Assembly (NCBI RefSeq): GCF_003383095.1
Contig: NZ_PSYW01000001.1
Location: 744,001-808,000, forward strand
Reading direction: 5' to 3'
DNA from: Haloferax sp. Atlit-12N
GTDB taxonomy: Archaea; Halobacteriota; Halobacteria; Halobacteriales; Haloferacaceae
Length of the DNA stretch: 64,000 nt
Positions 1 to 8,534 of the stretch are shown here, piece by piece; position 1 is the first letter of the stretch, and each line of letters begins with the position of its first letter. The position numbers and the translations under genes are program-made. Under the pieces are notes generated by a model, which saw only the letters and a program-made list of their open reading frames with translations, did no database searches and was not told the DNA's origin.

Positions 1-258
1 ATATACCTCGTTTCGAAGCGGCGGCGAGCCGTATCGAACCGTGCGACGACGTGCCTCGCCGTGAAATCCCGCCGTGTTCACCGCCGTACCAACACGATTG
101 TATTCAGGAGGCAATTCTAGACTCCGATTAGTAGTCGAAAATGAATCGTGACAGTCTCAGACGCCCGTTTTCGGTGATTCCCAGTTCTATAGATTCGGAA
201 ATCGCGTCGCCGTTATATGGGGTTCGCGGCCGACGATTCAGATGTAAGGTGAACCGAG
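1..258. other. Left-edge intergenic region with the doxX promoter
   Basis: No convincing reading frame lies here. A TTATAT element at about 212-217 followed by a purine-rich AAGGTGA at 247-253, six bases before the ATG, suggests a leadered mRNA with a Shine-Dalgarno site. That differs from most genes in this window. The stretch is more AT-rich than the coding DNA, as expected for promoter sequence. A gene reading leftward may begin outside the window. Confidence 0.5.
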
Positions 259-786
259 ATGCCCGCTAACGCACAAATCGAGATGCTGGGGAACAGAATG
301 GACTTCGACTACTCGCAGGGCGTCACGGGCTACGTGCTCGTGTTGACCCGCCTCATCACCGGTTACTGGTTCCTCCACGCGGGCTGGGGGAAGATAACCG
401 GTGAGGCGTTCAACGCCGGCGGCTACCTCGCGAACGCCCCCGCTACCTCGCCGCTGCAGGGCTTCTTCGCGTGGGCCGCTGCGACCCCGTGGCTCCTCGA
501 CCTCACGAACATCATGGTTCCGTGGGGCGAGTTCCTCATCGGCCTCGGACTCATCGTGGGTGCACTCGTCCGGCTCGCCGCCTTCTTCGGCGGCGTCCTG
601 ATGGTGTTCTTCTACCTGGGGAACGCCGACTGGGGCCACGGTCTCGTCAACGGCGACCTGTTCGGGCTGATGATGTTCGTCATCGTCGGCACCCTCGCCG
701 CGGGCCGCATCCTCGGCCTCGACGCCATCATCGAGAAGATGGAGTTCGTCCGCCAGCGCCCCGCGCTCAAGTACCTCCTCGGCTGA
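259..786 (+). CDS. DoxX/DoxD-family integral membrane protein
   Basis: The 175-residue product has four hydrophobic segments (about residues 22-42, 85-105, 110-125 and 135-155) and the DoxX-type start GYVLVLTRLITGYWFLHAGWGK. DoxD was first described as a subunit of terminal quinol or thiosulfate:quinone oxidoreductases, but most family members have no tested function. The protein presumably sits in the cytoplasmic membrane. The first ATG is chosen because a Shine-Dalgarno-like GGTGA lies just upstream. No oxidase or thiosulfate-metabolism gene is nearby, so a respiratory role is only a possibility. The next gene is convergent, so it is probably monocistronic. Confidence 0.8.
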   Translation: MPANAQIEMLGNRMDFDYSQGVTGYVLVLTRLITGYWFLHAGWGKITGEAFNAGGYLANAPATSPLQGFFAWAAATPWLLDLTNIMVPWGEFLIGLGLIVGALVRLAAFFGGVLMVFFYLGNADWGHGLVNGDLFGLMMFVIVGTLAAGRILGLDAIIEKMEFVRQRPALKYLLG

Positions 787-886
787 GGGGGTACTCGGGG
801 GGCAGAAAGGGAGTTGCCGTGGGGACGACGACACGCTGACGCGGTCTTGTTTTTCGGAACTGACTCAGACACCGCGAGTGGGCGCG

Positions 887-1483
887 CTACACCGGGTAGT
901 CGGCGTCGGGGTCGACCACGCGGTCGACCTCCTCGGGGACGCGCCAGTCGGTCGTGAGTTCGAGCAGTTGCACGAGCATCCGCCCGGTCGCGCCCCAGAC
1001 GGTGTAGCCGTCGACGTGGAAGAAGTGGAGCCGAATCTCGCCGTACTGCGGGTGGTCGCGGCGCTCCGACTCGTAGTTCGCGCGGTCGGTCAGGTCGTCG
1101 ACCGCGAGCACCGCGATTTCGGCCACCTCGCGCTGGTCGGGTTCGTACTCGCGGTCGGGCACCGTGGCGACGAACGGCGAGACGGCGTAGTCGGTCACGG
1201 TGAGAATATCGTCGAGTCGGCCGTGAAACGTGGTCTCATCGGCTCGAAGGCCGATTTCCTCGTTGGCCTCGCGGAGCGCGGTCGCCCGCAGGTCGGCGTC
1301 GCTGGGTTCGCGCCCGCCGCCGGGGAAACTCATCTGGCCGGGATGCTCGCCGAGATGGTCGGCGCGCTTGGTAAACAGGATGTGCGGCCGCTCGTCGCGG
1401 AACACGACGGGGGCGATGACGGCCGCCCGCCGGCCCGCGTCGACGGTCACCGGTTCGTGTCGGGTGACGCCCGCGAGGTCCAT
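887..1483 (-). CDS. Nudix hydrolase, CoA pyrophosphatase type
   Basis: The 198-residue protein carries a full Nudix box, beginning GGGREPSDADLRATALREA and ending in NEEIGL (about residues 51-75). That is the Mg2+-binding signature for cleaving nucleoside diphosphates linked to another moiety. The upstream FTKRADHLGEHPGQMSFPGG resembles the NuCoA motif of CoA diphosphatases, so CoA or acyl-CoA is the most likely substrate. An in-frame extension to 1585 would overlap the coding region of the neighbour and adds arginine-rich sequence unlike the family, so the ATG at 1483 is used. It is encoded just downstream of, and in the same direction as, the glycosyltransferase gene pair. Confidence 0.85.
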   Translation of the reverse strand: MDLAGVTRHEPVTVDAGRRAAVIAPVVFRDERPHILFTKRADHLGEHPGQMSFPGGGREPSDADLRATALREANEEIGLRADETTFHGRLDDILTVTDYAVSPFVATVPDREYEPDQREVAEIAVLAVDDLTDRANYESERRDHPQYGEIRLHFFHVDGYTVWGATGRMLVQLLELTTDWRVPEEVDRVVDPDADYPV

Positions 1484-1512
1484 CGTCACGATTCGTAAAG
1501 AGATGCCGAGAC

Positions 1513-2001
1513 TTAGGCCTGCCCCTCCGCGTCCAGCGCGGCGTCGAGGCGCTCGCGAATCGACCCCACGTCGGTGTCGGCCCACGCTTCGAGGTCGTAC
1601 GTCACGTCCAGCAGACGCTCGATTTCGTCGTCGTCGCCCGTCTGCACTGCACTCGCGGCCGCCGCCCGGAGACGCGACTCGACCTGCGTCGCCAACTCGC
1701 CCCGCGGCACCTCGCGGGTCGGGTAGTCGAGGATGTGCGGGAGGTCCTCCGCCCGGTCGGGGAGCGTCGGAAACGCCATCGGCCCGACCGTCAGGAGTTC
1801 CGCGTCCGTCTCGTCGTCCTCGTAGGGGACGAGGTAGTAGGCGTCGACCGCGTCGGAAATCGCGCCCGAGAGGGCGTCACCGTCTGTCTCGCGGCCCTGC
1901 TTGAACGCGAGTTCGTCCAGCGCGGTCTCCAGTTCCTCGCGGGTGAGCGCGCCGAAGAGGTCGACGACGCCCGCGAGGTCGTCGTAGGTCGCCTCGCTCA
2001 T
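1513..2001 (-). CDS. Conserved haloarchaeal protein of unknown function
   Basis: This 162-residue acidic soluble protein starts MSEATYDDLAGVVDLFGALTRE. It has no membrane segment, cysteine pair or catalytic motif that I recognise. The N-terminal half reads like a small helical domain (VDLFGALTREELETALDELAF) and the rest is alpha/beta. Its ATG overlaps the stop of the upstream glycosyltransferase gene (ATGA), so the two are very likely co-transcribed and translationally coupled. That links it to the glycosyltransferase, but no function can be assigned. I believe it belongs to a haloarchaeal DUF family; this was not checked. Confidence 0.75.
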   Translation of the reverse strand: MSEATYDDLAGVVDLFGALTREELETALDELAFKQGRETDGDALSGAISDAVDAYYLVPYEDDETDAELLTVGPMAFPTLPDRAEDLPHILDYPTREVPRGELATQVESRLRAAAASAVQTGDDDEIERLLDVTYDLEAWADTDVGSIRERLDAALDAEGQA

Positions 2002-3104
2002 CGGCCCGCAGACTCCCGCACGTCGTCGAGGTCGTCGCTCGCGGCGGAAAGCACCGCGTCGGGCGACAGCGAGGTGTCCCGCCACGCCGGGAGCCGCGTG
2101 TCCTCGCCGGGCTTCGAGATGGCCTCGGCGTAGGTGGCGACCTGCTCGCGCTCGTCTCCCCGGTCGTAGTCGAAGCCGTTGAACGCCGCGTCGGCCGCGT
2201 ACTGCTCGACCAGTCTGTTCCCGGCCTCGCGGTAGCGGTCGGCGAGCGTGTCGAACTCGACGCTTCCGCCGTGTTCCACGACCGCTCTGAGGAGCGTCCG
2301 CCCGACGGACTCGCTCATGTCCGAGAGGCCGGTCGGCCCGCTCACGGAGCGGTGGTCGTGTTCGTACTCGCCGAGGTCGACCTGCGCGCTCCGGTCGAAG
2401 CCGGCGTGGGCGAAGGCGTCGCCGAGGGTGCCGACTTCGAGGCCCCACTTCCGCGGCGACCGCATCTGCAACGCGAGGTCGGACGTGGCCGCGAACTCCC
2501 CGGCGAGGGCGTACCGGAACGAGTCGAGGTATCGAACGATGGGGGCGTCCGTCTCGGCTTCGAGCGCGCGGACGAGCGGGGCGTAAAACAGCCTGAACAG
2601 CCGGCCGTAGAGCCGCCCCTCCTCGACGCGGGCGTAGTAGCCCTTCGAGAAGTCGTGGCCGTGCGCGAGCGGGAACAGGAGCCGCGGGACGTAGCGCTCG
2701 TCGTAGGTCTTCGTGTCCGCGTCGTGGACGACGACGTACTCCTCGCGGGCGGCGCAGCCGAGCGCGAGCCACACGTCGCGGCCCTTGCCGCGCTCGCCGT
2801 CAAGGTCGTGGGAGTCCAGCAGGTCGGCGACGCGGGGACCGTCGCACCACAGCACGTCGAGCGGCAGGTCGTACTCGTCGAGCCAGTCGGCGAACGGGGC
2901 GACCCGGTCGGCGGGCGCGCGGAGGGGGACGACGACCCGCGCGGGCGAGAGCGACTCCAGCGTCGAGAGCACCCGCTCGGCGGCGAGGCCGGCGTACTCC
3001 CGCTCCGTCATCGGCACGACCACGGCGGCGCGGTCGGTCGGGGCGTCGGGGACCGGCCCGGAGAGGTCGTGGAGCGTCGTGACCCGCTCTTGTACGTACT
3101 CCAT
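1998..3104 (-). CDS. GT-A glycosyltransferase, glucosyl/mannosyl-3-phosphoglycerate synthase-like
   Basis: The 368-residue protein has a family-2-like nucleotide-sugar fold. The acidic metal site is VVVHDADTKTYD, preceded by GKGRDVWLALGCA, the arrangement found in glucosyl-3-phosphoglycerate synthases (GpgS) and mannosyl-3-phosphoglycerate synthases. Those enzymes move a sugar from NDP-sugar to 3-phosphoglycerate, making compatible solutes or precursors of methylglucose lipopolysaccharides. No matching phosphatase is adjacent, so the acceptor is unproven. The ATG at 3104 gives the family-like start MEYVQERVTTLHDL; longer frames upstream are intergenic. It overlaps the next gene by four bases. 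The protein is cytosolic, without a membrane segment. Confidence 0.75.
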   Translation of the reverse strand: MEYVQERVTTLHDLSGPVPDAPTDRAAVVVPMTEREYAGLAAERVLSTLESLSPARVVVPLRAPADRVAPFADWLDEYDLPLDVLWCDGPRVADLLDSHDLDGERGKGRDVWLALGCAAREEYVVVHDADTKTYDERYVPRLLFPLAHGHDFSKGYYARVEEGRLYGRLFRLFYAPLVRALEAETDAPIVRYLDSFRYALAGEFAATSDLALQMRSPRKWGLEVGTLGDAFAHAGFDRSAQVDLGEYEHDHRSVSGPTGLSDMSESVGRTLLRAVVEHGGSVEFDTLADRYREAGNRLVEQYAADAAFNGFDYDRGDEREQVATYAEAISKPGEDTRLPAWRDTSLSPDAVLSAASDDLDDVRESAGR

Positions 3105-3187
3105 CGTGTCGGTCGTAGAACCGGGCGAGCAAAAGTGCGGCGAGAGCCGAGTTGTCTGCCGGGTTCGTTCGACCGCCGCCAGTCCGC

Positions 3188-4384
3188 TCAGTTCGGGATG
3201 CGCCCGGCGCGCTGGAAGGCGATGAGGCCCGTGACGACGACCGCCAGCCCGATGGAGAACCAGAAGAACACCTCGTCGAACGCGTAGCCGAAGTCGGTCA
3301 GGGTGCCGACCACGCCCGACCCGCTGGCCTGGAATATCATCATGCCGAACGAGTACACCGAGTAGGCGCTCCCGCGGCTCTCGTCGGGGAGCGTGTCGAG
3401 CAGGTAGGCGTCGAGCGCCGGAAAGAGGCTGTGGATGACGTAGCCGACGACCGCGGTGACGACGAGGAGGCCGACGAGGCTCGTCGTCACGGTCAAGACG
3501 AACACCGAGACGACGAAGGAGACGAGCACGCCGAGGATGTACGGGATGCGCGGCAGTTTGTCGGCGAGCCGCCCCGAGAGGAAGAACGCCGGCACGCCCG
3601 CGCCGAAGATGACCGTCAGCATGTTTCGCGCCGTCGTCGCTGGCAGCCCCTTCGACACCATGTACAGTTCGTAGAAGTTGAACAGGCCCTGCCAGACGAA
3701 GCCGGTGAAGCCGAGGATGACGATGCCGGTGAGGATGACGCGCCACTCGGACCGGGCTGCGCCGAGGAGGTCGCGGTCGGCCGCGCCCGCGTCGGGAAGG
3801 TCCGTCGAGCGGGCCGTGAAGAACAGCGCGAGCGTCACGGCGGCGGCCGCGAGGCCGACGCAGACGAAGACGAGTTGCCACGCCGCGGAAACGAACGGGA
3901 GCCGGGGGACGAGGTCGGCCCCGACTGCGAGGACGAGCGTGACGAAGGGGGCGACGCCGACGGCCGCGAGTTGGCTGGCGGTGCCGTGGATTCCCATCGC
4001 GCGGCCGACGCGGTCGGGGAACAGCTCGCTCACGAGCGGGTTGGCGGCGACGAAGTACGCGCCCGAGGCGAGGCCCATCGAGACCGCGCCAATCATCAGC
4101 GTCTCGACGGTGGTCGCGCTGGCGGTCACGCCCGAGGCGATGACGAGGATGACGCCGGTCCCGAGCACCACCCGGTGTCTCGGAACGCGGGTGAGCAGCC
4201 AGCCGGTCGGGACGCGGAGAGCGGCGCTCCCGAGCCAGACGAGGGTGGCGACGATGCCGACGGTGGCGCGGTCGACCTCGAAGAACGTGATGAACTCCCC
4301 GAGAAGCGGTGCGAAGACGACTCGCGCGAGGTTGACGAGCAGCACCATCCCGCAGAGGGTTCCGAAGAGGCGGCCACGTGACAC
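3188..4384 (-). CDS. Major facilitator superfamily transporter
   Basis: The 398-residue protein shows twelve hydrophobic segments in two halves of six, with the MFS signature GRAMGIHGTASQLAA around the fourth and fifth helices and a cytoplasmic central loop (about residues 190-210, LPDAGAADRDLLGAARSEW). This is the usual length of MFS secondary carriers, which exchange small solutes across the cytoplasmic membrane using ion gradients. The substrate cannot be read from the sequence. It is transcribed away from the zinc-protein gene at 4507, and the gap between them holds both promoters. Efflux of a drug-like compound or uptake of a sugar or organic acid are equally possible. Confidence 0.85.
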   Translation of the reverse strand: MSRGRLFGTLCGMVLLVNLARVVFAPLLGEFITFFEVDRATVGIVATLVWLGSAALRVPTGWLLTRVPRHRVVLGTGVILVIASGVTASATTVETLMIGAVSMGLASGAYFVAANPLVSELFPDRVGRAMGIHGTASQLAAVGVAPFVTLVLAVGADLVPRLPFVSAAWQLVFVCVGLAAAAVTLALFFTARSTDLPDAGAADRDLLGAARSEWRVILTGIVILGFTGFVWQGLFNFYELYMVSKGLPATTARNMLTVIFGAGVPAFFLSGRLADKLPRIPYILGVLVSFVVSVFVLTVTTSLVGLLVVTAVVGYVIHSLFPALDAYLLDTLPDESRGSAYSVYSFGMMIFQASGSGVVGTLTDFGYAFDEVFFWFSIGLAVVVTGLIAFQRAGRIPN

Positions 4385-4476
4385 GGACGAAAGCGCGCGC
4401 CGCGAGGTGACAACACTTTCGACTGAGCGGGGGTGGCGGCGCGTCGTGCGGGGCGAAAACGGGGTTCGTCGTCGGG

Positions 4477-4502
4477 TTTTTATGTTCGTTGCACAAACGA
4501 AC
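4477..4502 (+). promoter_or_regulatory. Promoter with perfect 7-5-7 palindromic operator
   Basis: A TTTTTAT box at 4477-4483 lies 27 bases before the ATG at 4507. It is immediately followed by GTTCGTT-gcaca-AACGAAC (4484-4502), a perfect inverted repeat. The repeat fills the space between the TATA element and the predicted transcription start, where a bound repressor would block the polymerase. Confidence 0.65.
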
Positions 4503-4506
4503 GCTT

Positions 4507-4677
4507 ATGAAGACAACGCGGAAGGGGCTTCGAGACGGGGAGTTGGAGAAGGATACCTACGGACGACTGACCTGTTCCGAGTGCGGCGAGTCGCTGAAGA
4601 AGAAAAACGACCCGGACGAGGTGTTTTCCCTCCGCATCTGCGCCGACTGCGGGCGCGAGTGGAAAGAGCTCAGATAA
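4507..4677 (+). CDS. 56-residue zinc-finger micro-protein (HVO_0758-like)
   Basis: The product has two CxxCG knuckles, CSECGE at residues 22-27 and CADCGRE near residue 47, giving four cysteines for one zinc ion in a zinc-ribbon-like fold. From memory, it matches the characterised 56-residue Haloferax volcanii micro-protein HVO_0758, a structured zinc protein with a reported phenotype on deletion. A longer start at 4489 would lie inside the operator, so the ATG at 4507, 27 bases after the TATA box, is preferred. The basic N-terminus (MKTTRKGLRDGE) could contact nucleic acid. It probably regulates or assists a macromolecular complex; the partner is unknown. Confidence 0.85.
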   Translation: MKTTRKGLRDGELEKDTYGRLTCSECGESLKKKNDPDEVFSLRICADCGREWKELR

Positions 4678-4722
4678 GACAAAGCGACCGACTGCGGGCG
4701 CTCGGGTGGAACCGGCGTCCGC

Positions 4723-5811
4723 TCACTCGAACACCGAATCGAACGTCCGCGCCCCGAGGGGGTCGAACGTGCCGGCCGCGATGTTCTCCGCGACGTGTGC
4801 TACCGACGACGCGCCGACGAGCGCCGCGGTCACGCCGGGCGCGCTCCGCGAGAAGTTGAGCGCCCGCTGGGCCGCCGTGTCGCCGGCGAGCACCGAGTTC
4901 ACCGACGCCGGAATCTCCGCCGCGAGGTCGCCCTGCGCGAGGCTGGCGCTCGTGAAGGCGTGCAGGCCGTGTTCGTGGGCGTACCAGAGCGCGCTCATCG
5001 CCTCGCCCTCGGTGTCGTGGGCCTCGACGGTGAACGCGTCGGCCATCACGACGTTGAACGGGAGCTGAATCGCTTCGAGCGAGTGTTCGTCGTTGCCGAC
5101 GGTTTCTGCCGCGCGCTCGGCCCGATGGACGAGTTCGGGGAGCGACAGGTACGCGTCGTGGTCGGGCGCGACCCGGAATGCTTCCCACGTTGCGACGCCG
5201 TAGCGACCGATGTCGTCGGCGGCGACCCGCCGTTCGAGCACCTCGAAGGCCGCCTCGATTCGGTCGTACACCGTCTCGCGGTCGGCGATTGCCAGTTGCG
5301 TCCCGGGGTTGTGGAGGTAGTAGCAGTCGATGTGGTCCAGTCCCGTCAGGTCGAGCGAGCGGTCGACCATCTCGTCGACGAAGGCGGGCGCGATGGTGTG
5401 ACTGCCGTGGGCGAGTTCGTCGGCGTCGGCGAGGCCGGCGTCGAGGACCGTCTCGCGGACGTACGCGCCGGGGTCGTCGGGGCGCTCGCGGTCGAAGGGG
5501 ACGAACCCGGCCTTCGAGGCGACGACGACGGCGTCGCGGTCGACGTCGGCCCCGCGGACCGCGTCGCCGACGACCCGCTCGGCGCGGCCGTGACGGTAGT
5601 TCGACGCCGTGTCGACGAGGTTGACGCCGTGTTCGAGCGCAGAGACGAGCGACTCGCGGTAGCGGTCGTCGACCGCATCGGTCGGCTCGCCGAGGTAGGT
5701 CCCGATGCCGATACTGGAGACGACGCCGGGGCCGAACCGGCGGTAGAAGGTGCGGCCGAAACTGTCACCGAACCGGTCGCGGTAGGCCCACGTCGCCCGT
5801 CCTGTAGCCAT
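4723..5811 (-). CDS. Aldo/keto reductase family protein
   Basis: The 362-residue protein has the AKR catalytic tetrad in order: aspartate in VNLVDTASNYRHG, tyrosine in the same segment, lysine in VVVASKAGF and histidine in CYYLHNPG. A (beta/alpha)8 barrel using NADPH to reduce aldehydes or ketones is expected. It is about 40 residues longer than minimal AKRs, mostly in loops after the lysine strand. The N-terminus (MATGRATWAYRDRFGDSFGRTFYRRFG) precedes the usual first strand (VVSSIGIGTYLG). Substrate is unknown. It ends close to the convergent zinc-protein gene and starts 66 bases from the end of the DHH gene, possibly in one unit with it. Confidence 0.85.
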   Translation of the reverse strand: MATGRATWAYRDRFGDSFGRTFYRRFGPGVVSSIGIGTYLGEPTDAVDDRYRESLVSALEHGVNLVDTASNYRHGRAERVVGDAVRGADVDRDAVVVASKAGFVPFDRERPDDPGAYVRETVLDAGLADADELAHGSHTIAPAFVDEMVDRSLDLTGLDHIDCYYLHNPGTQLAIADRETVYDRIEAAFEVLERRVAADDIGRYGVATWEAFRVAPDHDAYLSLPELVHRAERAAETVGNDEHSLEAIQLPFNVVMADAFTVEAHDTEGEAMSALWYAHEHGLHAFTSASLAQGDLAAEIPASVNSVLAGDTAAQRALNFSRSAPGVTAALVGASSVAHVAENIAAGTFDPLGARTFDSVFE

Positions 5812-5877
5812 GGTCGGCGCTACGGCGGCCGACGGTTAAGGGCCACCGGTCCGGGTTCGGAGACGGCCGCCGGCGAG

Positions 5878-7062
5878 TCAGATATCGCCCGACAGCGCCT
5901 CGAAAACGTGTTCGAGGAGTTCGTCGCGGGCGATGGACTCGCCGTTGCCGCCGTCGGTGACCGCGTCGGGGCGGATTATCTGGCCGCCGCCCATCCGGGC
6001 GTGGCCGCCGGCGCTCGCCCCGCGGTAGTGGTCGAGTGCGGCCTCCAGCGTCCGCCCCATGTGGACTCGGTCGTCGCGGGAGCGACCAGAGAGGTAGACG
6101 TTGCTCTCGCGCTCGCCGCAGACGACCGCCGCGGTGACGCCCTCGAGTTGAATGAGTTCGTCGGCCGCCTGCGGGATGGCGTCGACGTTCGAGATGGTGC
6201 CGATGTCGGCGACAGCGAAGGGACCGCGCACGTCGCGGCCGGCGATAGCCCGCGCCTTCGCCTCCAGTACCTCGCGGGAGACCTCGGGGTTGGCGATGCG
6301 GTCGAGGTGGTCCTCGTTGACGCCGGGGAAGAGGAAGCCGGCGGCGTCGAAGTCGGCGGCCGAACAGCCCGCAGTGAGGTGTTTGGTGTCCGTGAGAATC
6401 CCGTAGACGAGGCCCGTCGCGACCTGTGACGGGACGGTGTACGAGGCGTTCACCTCGCTGGCGTGCATGTCCGGCGGGACGGGTTTCGCGCCCACGTCGC
6501 GGAAGTACTCGGCGATGATGCTCGAACACGCGCCGTAGTCGGTGCGCACGTCCGTGAACATCTCACCGGTCCCGTCGCCGGGGTGGTGGTCGACGACGGC
6601 GTAGGGAAGGACGCCCTCTGCCCCCGCAAAGCCACGGGGCGCGTTGTGGTCCACGAGGACGACCGCCTCGGCGGCGAGGTCGCTCACGTGGTCGATGGGG
6701 TCTAAGTCGAGGTCGAGAACGGTACGAAACGCGCGGTTTTCCTGGTGTCGAATCTGGCCGGCGAACTGGATTGTCGGTGTGGTCCCGACCTGTTCTGCGA
6801 GACAGGCCACGCCGATCGCCGCGGCCATGGCGTCGGGGTCCGGGTTCGGGTGCATGAGGACGGCAACCTCGTCGACGTCCTCCAGCGCCTCGGCGAAGCG
6901 CGTGCCCATCGGCCGCTTGAAGCGAATCGCGGCGTAGACGACGAGCGAGAGGGCGCCGAGCGCGACGACGAGCGCCGCCGCGATTTCGGGGTGCGCGCGC
7001 ACGAACGAGTCGATAGACTCGAAGATAGCACCCGTGTCGAACTGCCCCACCGGACCGAACAT
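5878..7062 (-). CDS. Membrane-anchored DHH/DHHA1 phosphoesterase
   Basis: The protein of 394 residues starts with one transmembrane helix (about 33-53, ALVVALGALSLVVYAAIRF). The cytosolic DHH domain follows: HPNPDPDAMAAAIG (motif I), VVLVDHNAP (motif II), VVDHHPGD (the DHH motif) and, at the C-terminus, a DHHA1 region with GGHARMGGGQI. The family includes RecJ-like nucleases, nano-RNases and cyclic-di-AMP/pGpG phosphodiesterases. The membrane anchor makes a signalling-nucleotide or short-oligonucleotide role more likely than replication. The ATG at 7062 is used; a GTG three codons earlier adds only MLC. Confidence 0.85.
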   Translation of the reverse strand: MFGPVGQFDTGAIFESIDSFVRAHPEIAAALVVALGALSLVVYAAIRFKRPMGTRFAEALEDVDEVAVLMHPNPDPDAMAAAIGVACLAEQVGTTPTIQFAGQIRHQENRAFRTVLDLDLDPIDHVSDLAAEAVVLVDHNAPRGFAGAEGVLPYAVVDHHPGDGTGEMFTDVRTDYGACSSIIAEYFRDVGAKPVPPDMHASEVNASYTVPSQVATGLVYGILTDTKHLTAGCSAADFDAAGFLFPGVNEDHLDRIANPEVSREVLEAKARAIAGRDVRGPFAVADIGTISNVDAIPQAADELIQLEGVTAAVVCGERESNVYLSGRSRDDRVHMGRTLEAALDHYRGASAGGHARMGGGQIIRPDAVTDGGNGESIARDELLEHVFEALSGDI

Positions 7063-7163
7063 ACACAACACGACCGGGGCCTACCGTATGAATATTCCCC
7101 CTAATCGAGTTGTCCAGATTGACAGAATTTCGGAGGTTCGAACCTGTCGTCCACCGAATACGC

Positions 7164-8060
7164 TCAGTCGTCGCCGGCCCGGTAGGCGTCGATTGCCGCC
7201 CGGTAGCCCTCGCGATACGTCGGATACGCGAACGAATAGCCGAGTTCGCGGAGGGAGTCGTTCGAACAGCGCTTGCTCGTCAGGATGCGACGGCGGGCAG
7301 CCTCCGAGAGGTCGCCCGCGTCGAGGCGTTCTTCCTTCGTCCGCTTTTTGGGGCGCGGGACGCCGCACTCGTCAGCCAGCCAATCCGCGAACTCGTGTTT
7401 CGAGACTGGTTCGTCGTCGACGACGAGGACGGTGTCGTCGCGGGCGCGGTCGGTTTCGAGGAGGTACGCGACGACGCCCGCGGCGTCGTCTCGGTGGACC
7501 ATGTTGAGGTAGCCCGCCGTGACCGGGCCGGTCAGGTAGCGGTCGAGTCGGTAGCGGTCGGGACCGTAGAGCCCGGCGAACCGGGTGACGGTCCCCTCGA
7601 TTCCCCGCTCGGCGGCGTGCTCGCGGGCGACGCGCTCGGCCTCTGCGAGGACACGCGTCTTGTCGGTCGTCGGGTCGAGCGGCGTCGACTCGTCGACGAA
7701 GTCGCCGCCGTGATCGCCGTAGACGCCCGTGCTCGACGTGTAGACGAGGCGCTCGGGCGGCGAGTCGCGGGCGGCGAAGTGGTCGATTGCCGTTCGGAGG
7801 CCCTCGACGAAGACGGTCCGGGCGGCGTCGGCCCCGCGGCCGCCGGAACTCGCGGCGAAGACGATGTGGTCCACGTCGGGGACCGACGCCAGCGAGTCGG
7901 CGTCCGTCACGTCGGCGCGGACCGCCTCCGCACCGGTCGCTTCGATGGCGGCGAGGCCGTCGTCGGAGCGGCGGACACCCCACACGTCGTGGTCGTCGGC
8001 AACGAGCGTGCGAGCGAGTTCGAGGCCGACGTAGCCACAGCCGAGGATGGCGACTCTCAT
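7164..8060 (-). CDS. NAD(P)-dependent epimerase/dehydratase-like protein
   Basis: The 298-residue protein begins with a Rossmann glycine motif, GCGYVGLELA (residues 7-16), and has the extended-SDR strand ERLVYTSSTGVYGDHGG (about 103-119). The usual YxxxK lysine four residues after the tyrosine is not evident, so it belongs to the atypical SDRs related to YeeZ, some of which are not classical oxidoreductases. The C-terminal part (RPKKRTKEERLDAGDLSEAARRR) is polar and positively charged. Its start overlaps the stop of the upstream hypothetical gene (ATGA), so the pair is coupled. A nucleotide-sugar or cofactor-repair role is possible but unproven. Confidence 0.8.
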   Translation of the reverse strand: MRVAILGCGYVGLELARTLVADDHDVWGVRRSDDGLAAIEATGAEAVRADVTDADSLASVPDVDHIVFAASSGGRGADAARTVFVEGLRTAIDHFAARDSPPERLVYTSSTGVYGDHGGDFVDESTPLDPTTDKTRVLAEAERVAREHAAERGIEGTVTRFAGLYGPDRYRLDRYLTGPVTAGYLNMVHRDDAAGVVAYLLETDRARDDTVLVVDDEPVSKHEFADWLADECGVPRPKKRTKEERLDAGDLSEAARRRILTSKRCSNDSLRELGYSFAYPTYREGYRAAIDAYRAGDD

Positions 8061-8476
8061 CGCTCGTTTCGGACGGCGATGACGTGGTGGATGGCCGCCA
8101 GTTCGTTCAGCGTGGCGGCGGTGCGACCCTCGATGGCCTGCTGAATCTCCTGTCCGGAGAGGTCGAGGTCGACCTCGGACGCGAGCGTATCCACGTCGAG
8201 GATGCCGCTCGTCATGCCCATGAGGAGGTGGTCGCGGAACTCCCAGACGATGGCGTCGGCGTCGGGGTTGCCGTCGGCAAGTTCGAGAACCGCGGCGGCC
8301 TGTTCGAGCGTGAGGTCCAACACGCCGTTCGAGAGCGCGGCTTCCGAGACGCCGGCGGCCTCGGCGGCCGTCTCCGACCCGGCGGCGTCGACTGCGCGGC
8401 GAATCTCGTCCTCGTAGGCGGTGCGCAACTCGTCGGCCGAGAGGGTTCCGGGCTTCGCGGCGGCGTCGTACAACAT
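8057..8476 (-). CDS. Conserved haloarchaeal protein with HTH-like middle
   Basis: The ATG at 8476 gives 139 residues starting MLYDAAAKPGTLSADELRTAYEDE. An AAAACGG element near 8503, about 27 bases upstream, supports this start over the longer frame to 8563, which would cross the promoter. The segment SETAAEAAGVSEAALSNGVLDLTLEQAAAVLEL (about 35-67) looks like two short helical repeats with a helix-turn-helix feel, but I cannot call it a DNA-binding domain. The tail ends in IHHVIAVRNER. It is coupled to the epimerase-like gene downstream by a four-base overlap. Function unknown. Confidence 0.7.
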   Translation of the reverse strand: MLYDAAAKPGTLSADELRTAYEDEIRRAVDAAGSETAAEAAGVSEAALSNGVLDLTLEQAAAVLELADGNPDADAIVWEFRDHLLMGMTSGILDVDTLASEVDLDLSGQEIQQAIEGRTAATLNELAAIHHVIAVRNER

Positions 8477-8534
8477 ATACCGCGGATTGGGCGTTCCGGC
8501 GGCAAAACGGTTGCCACTCGGGTCGTATTGGCGG

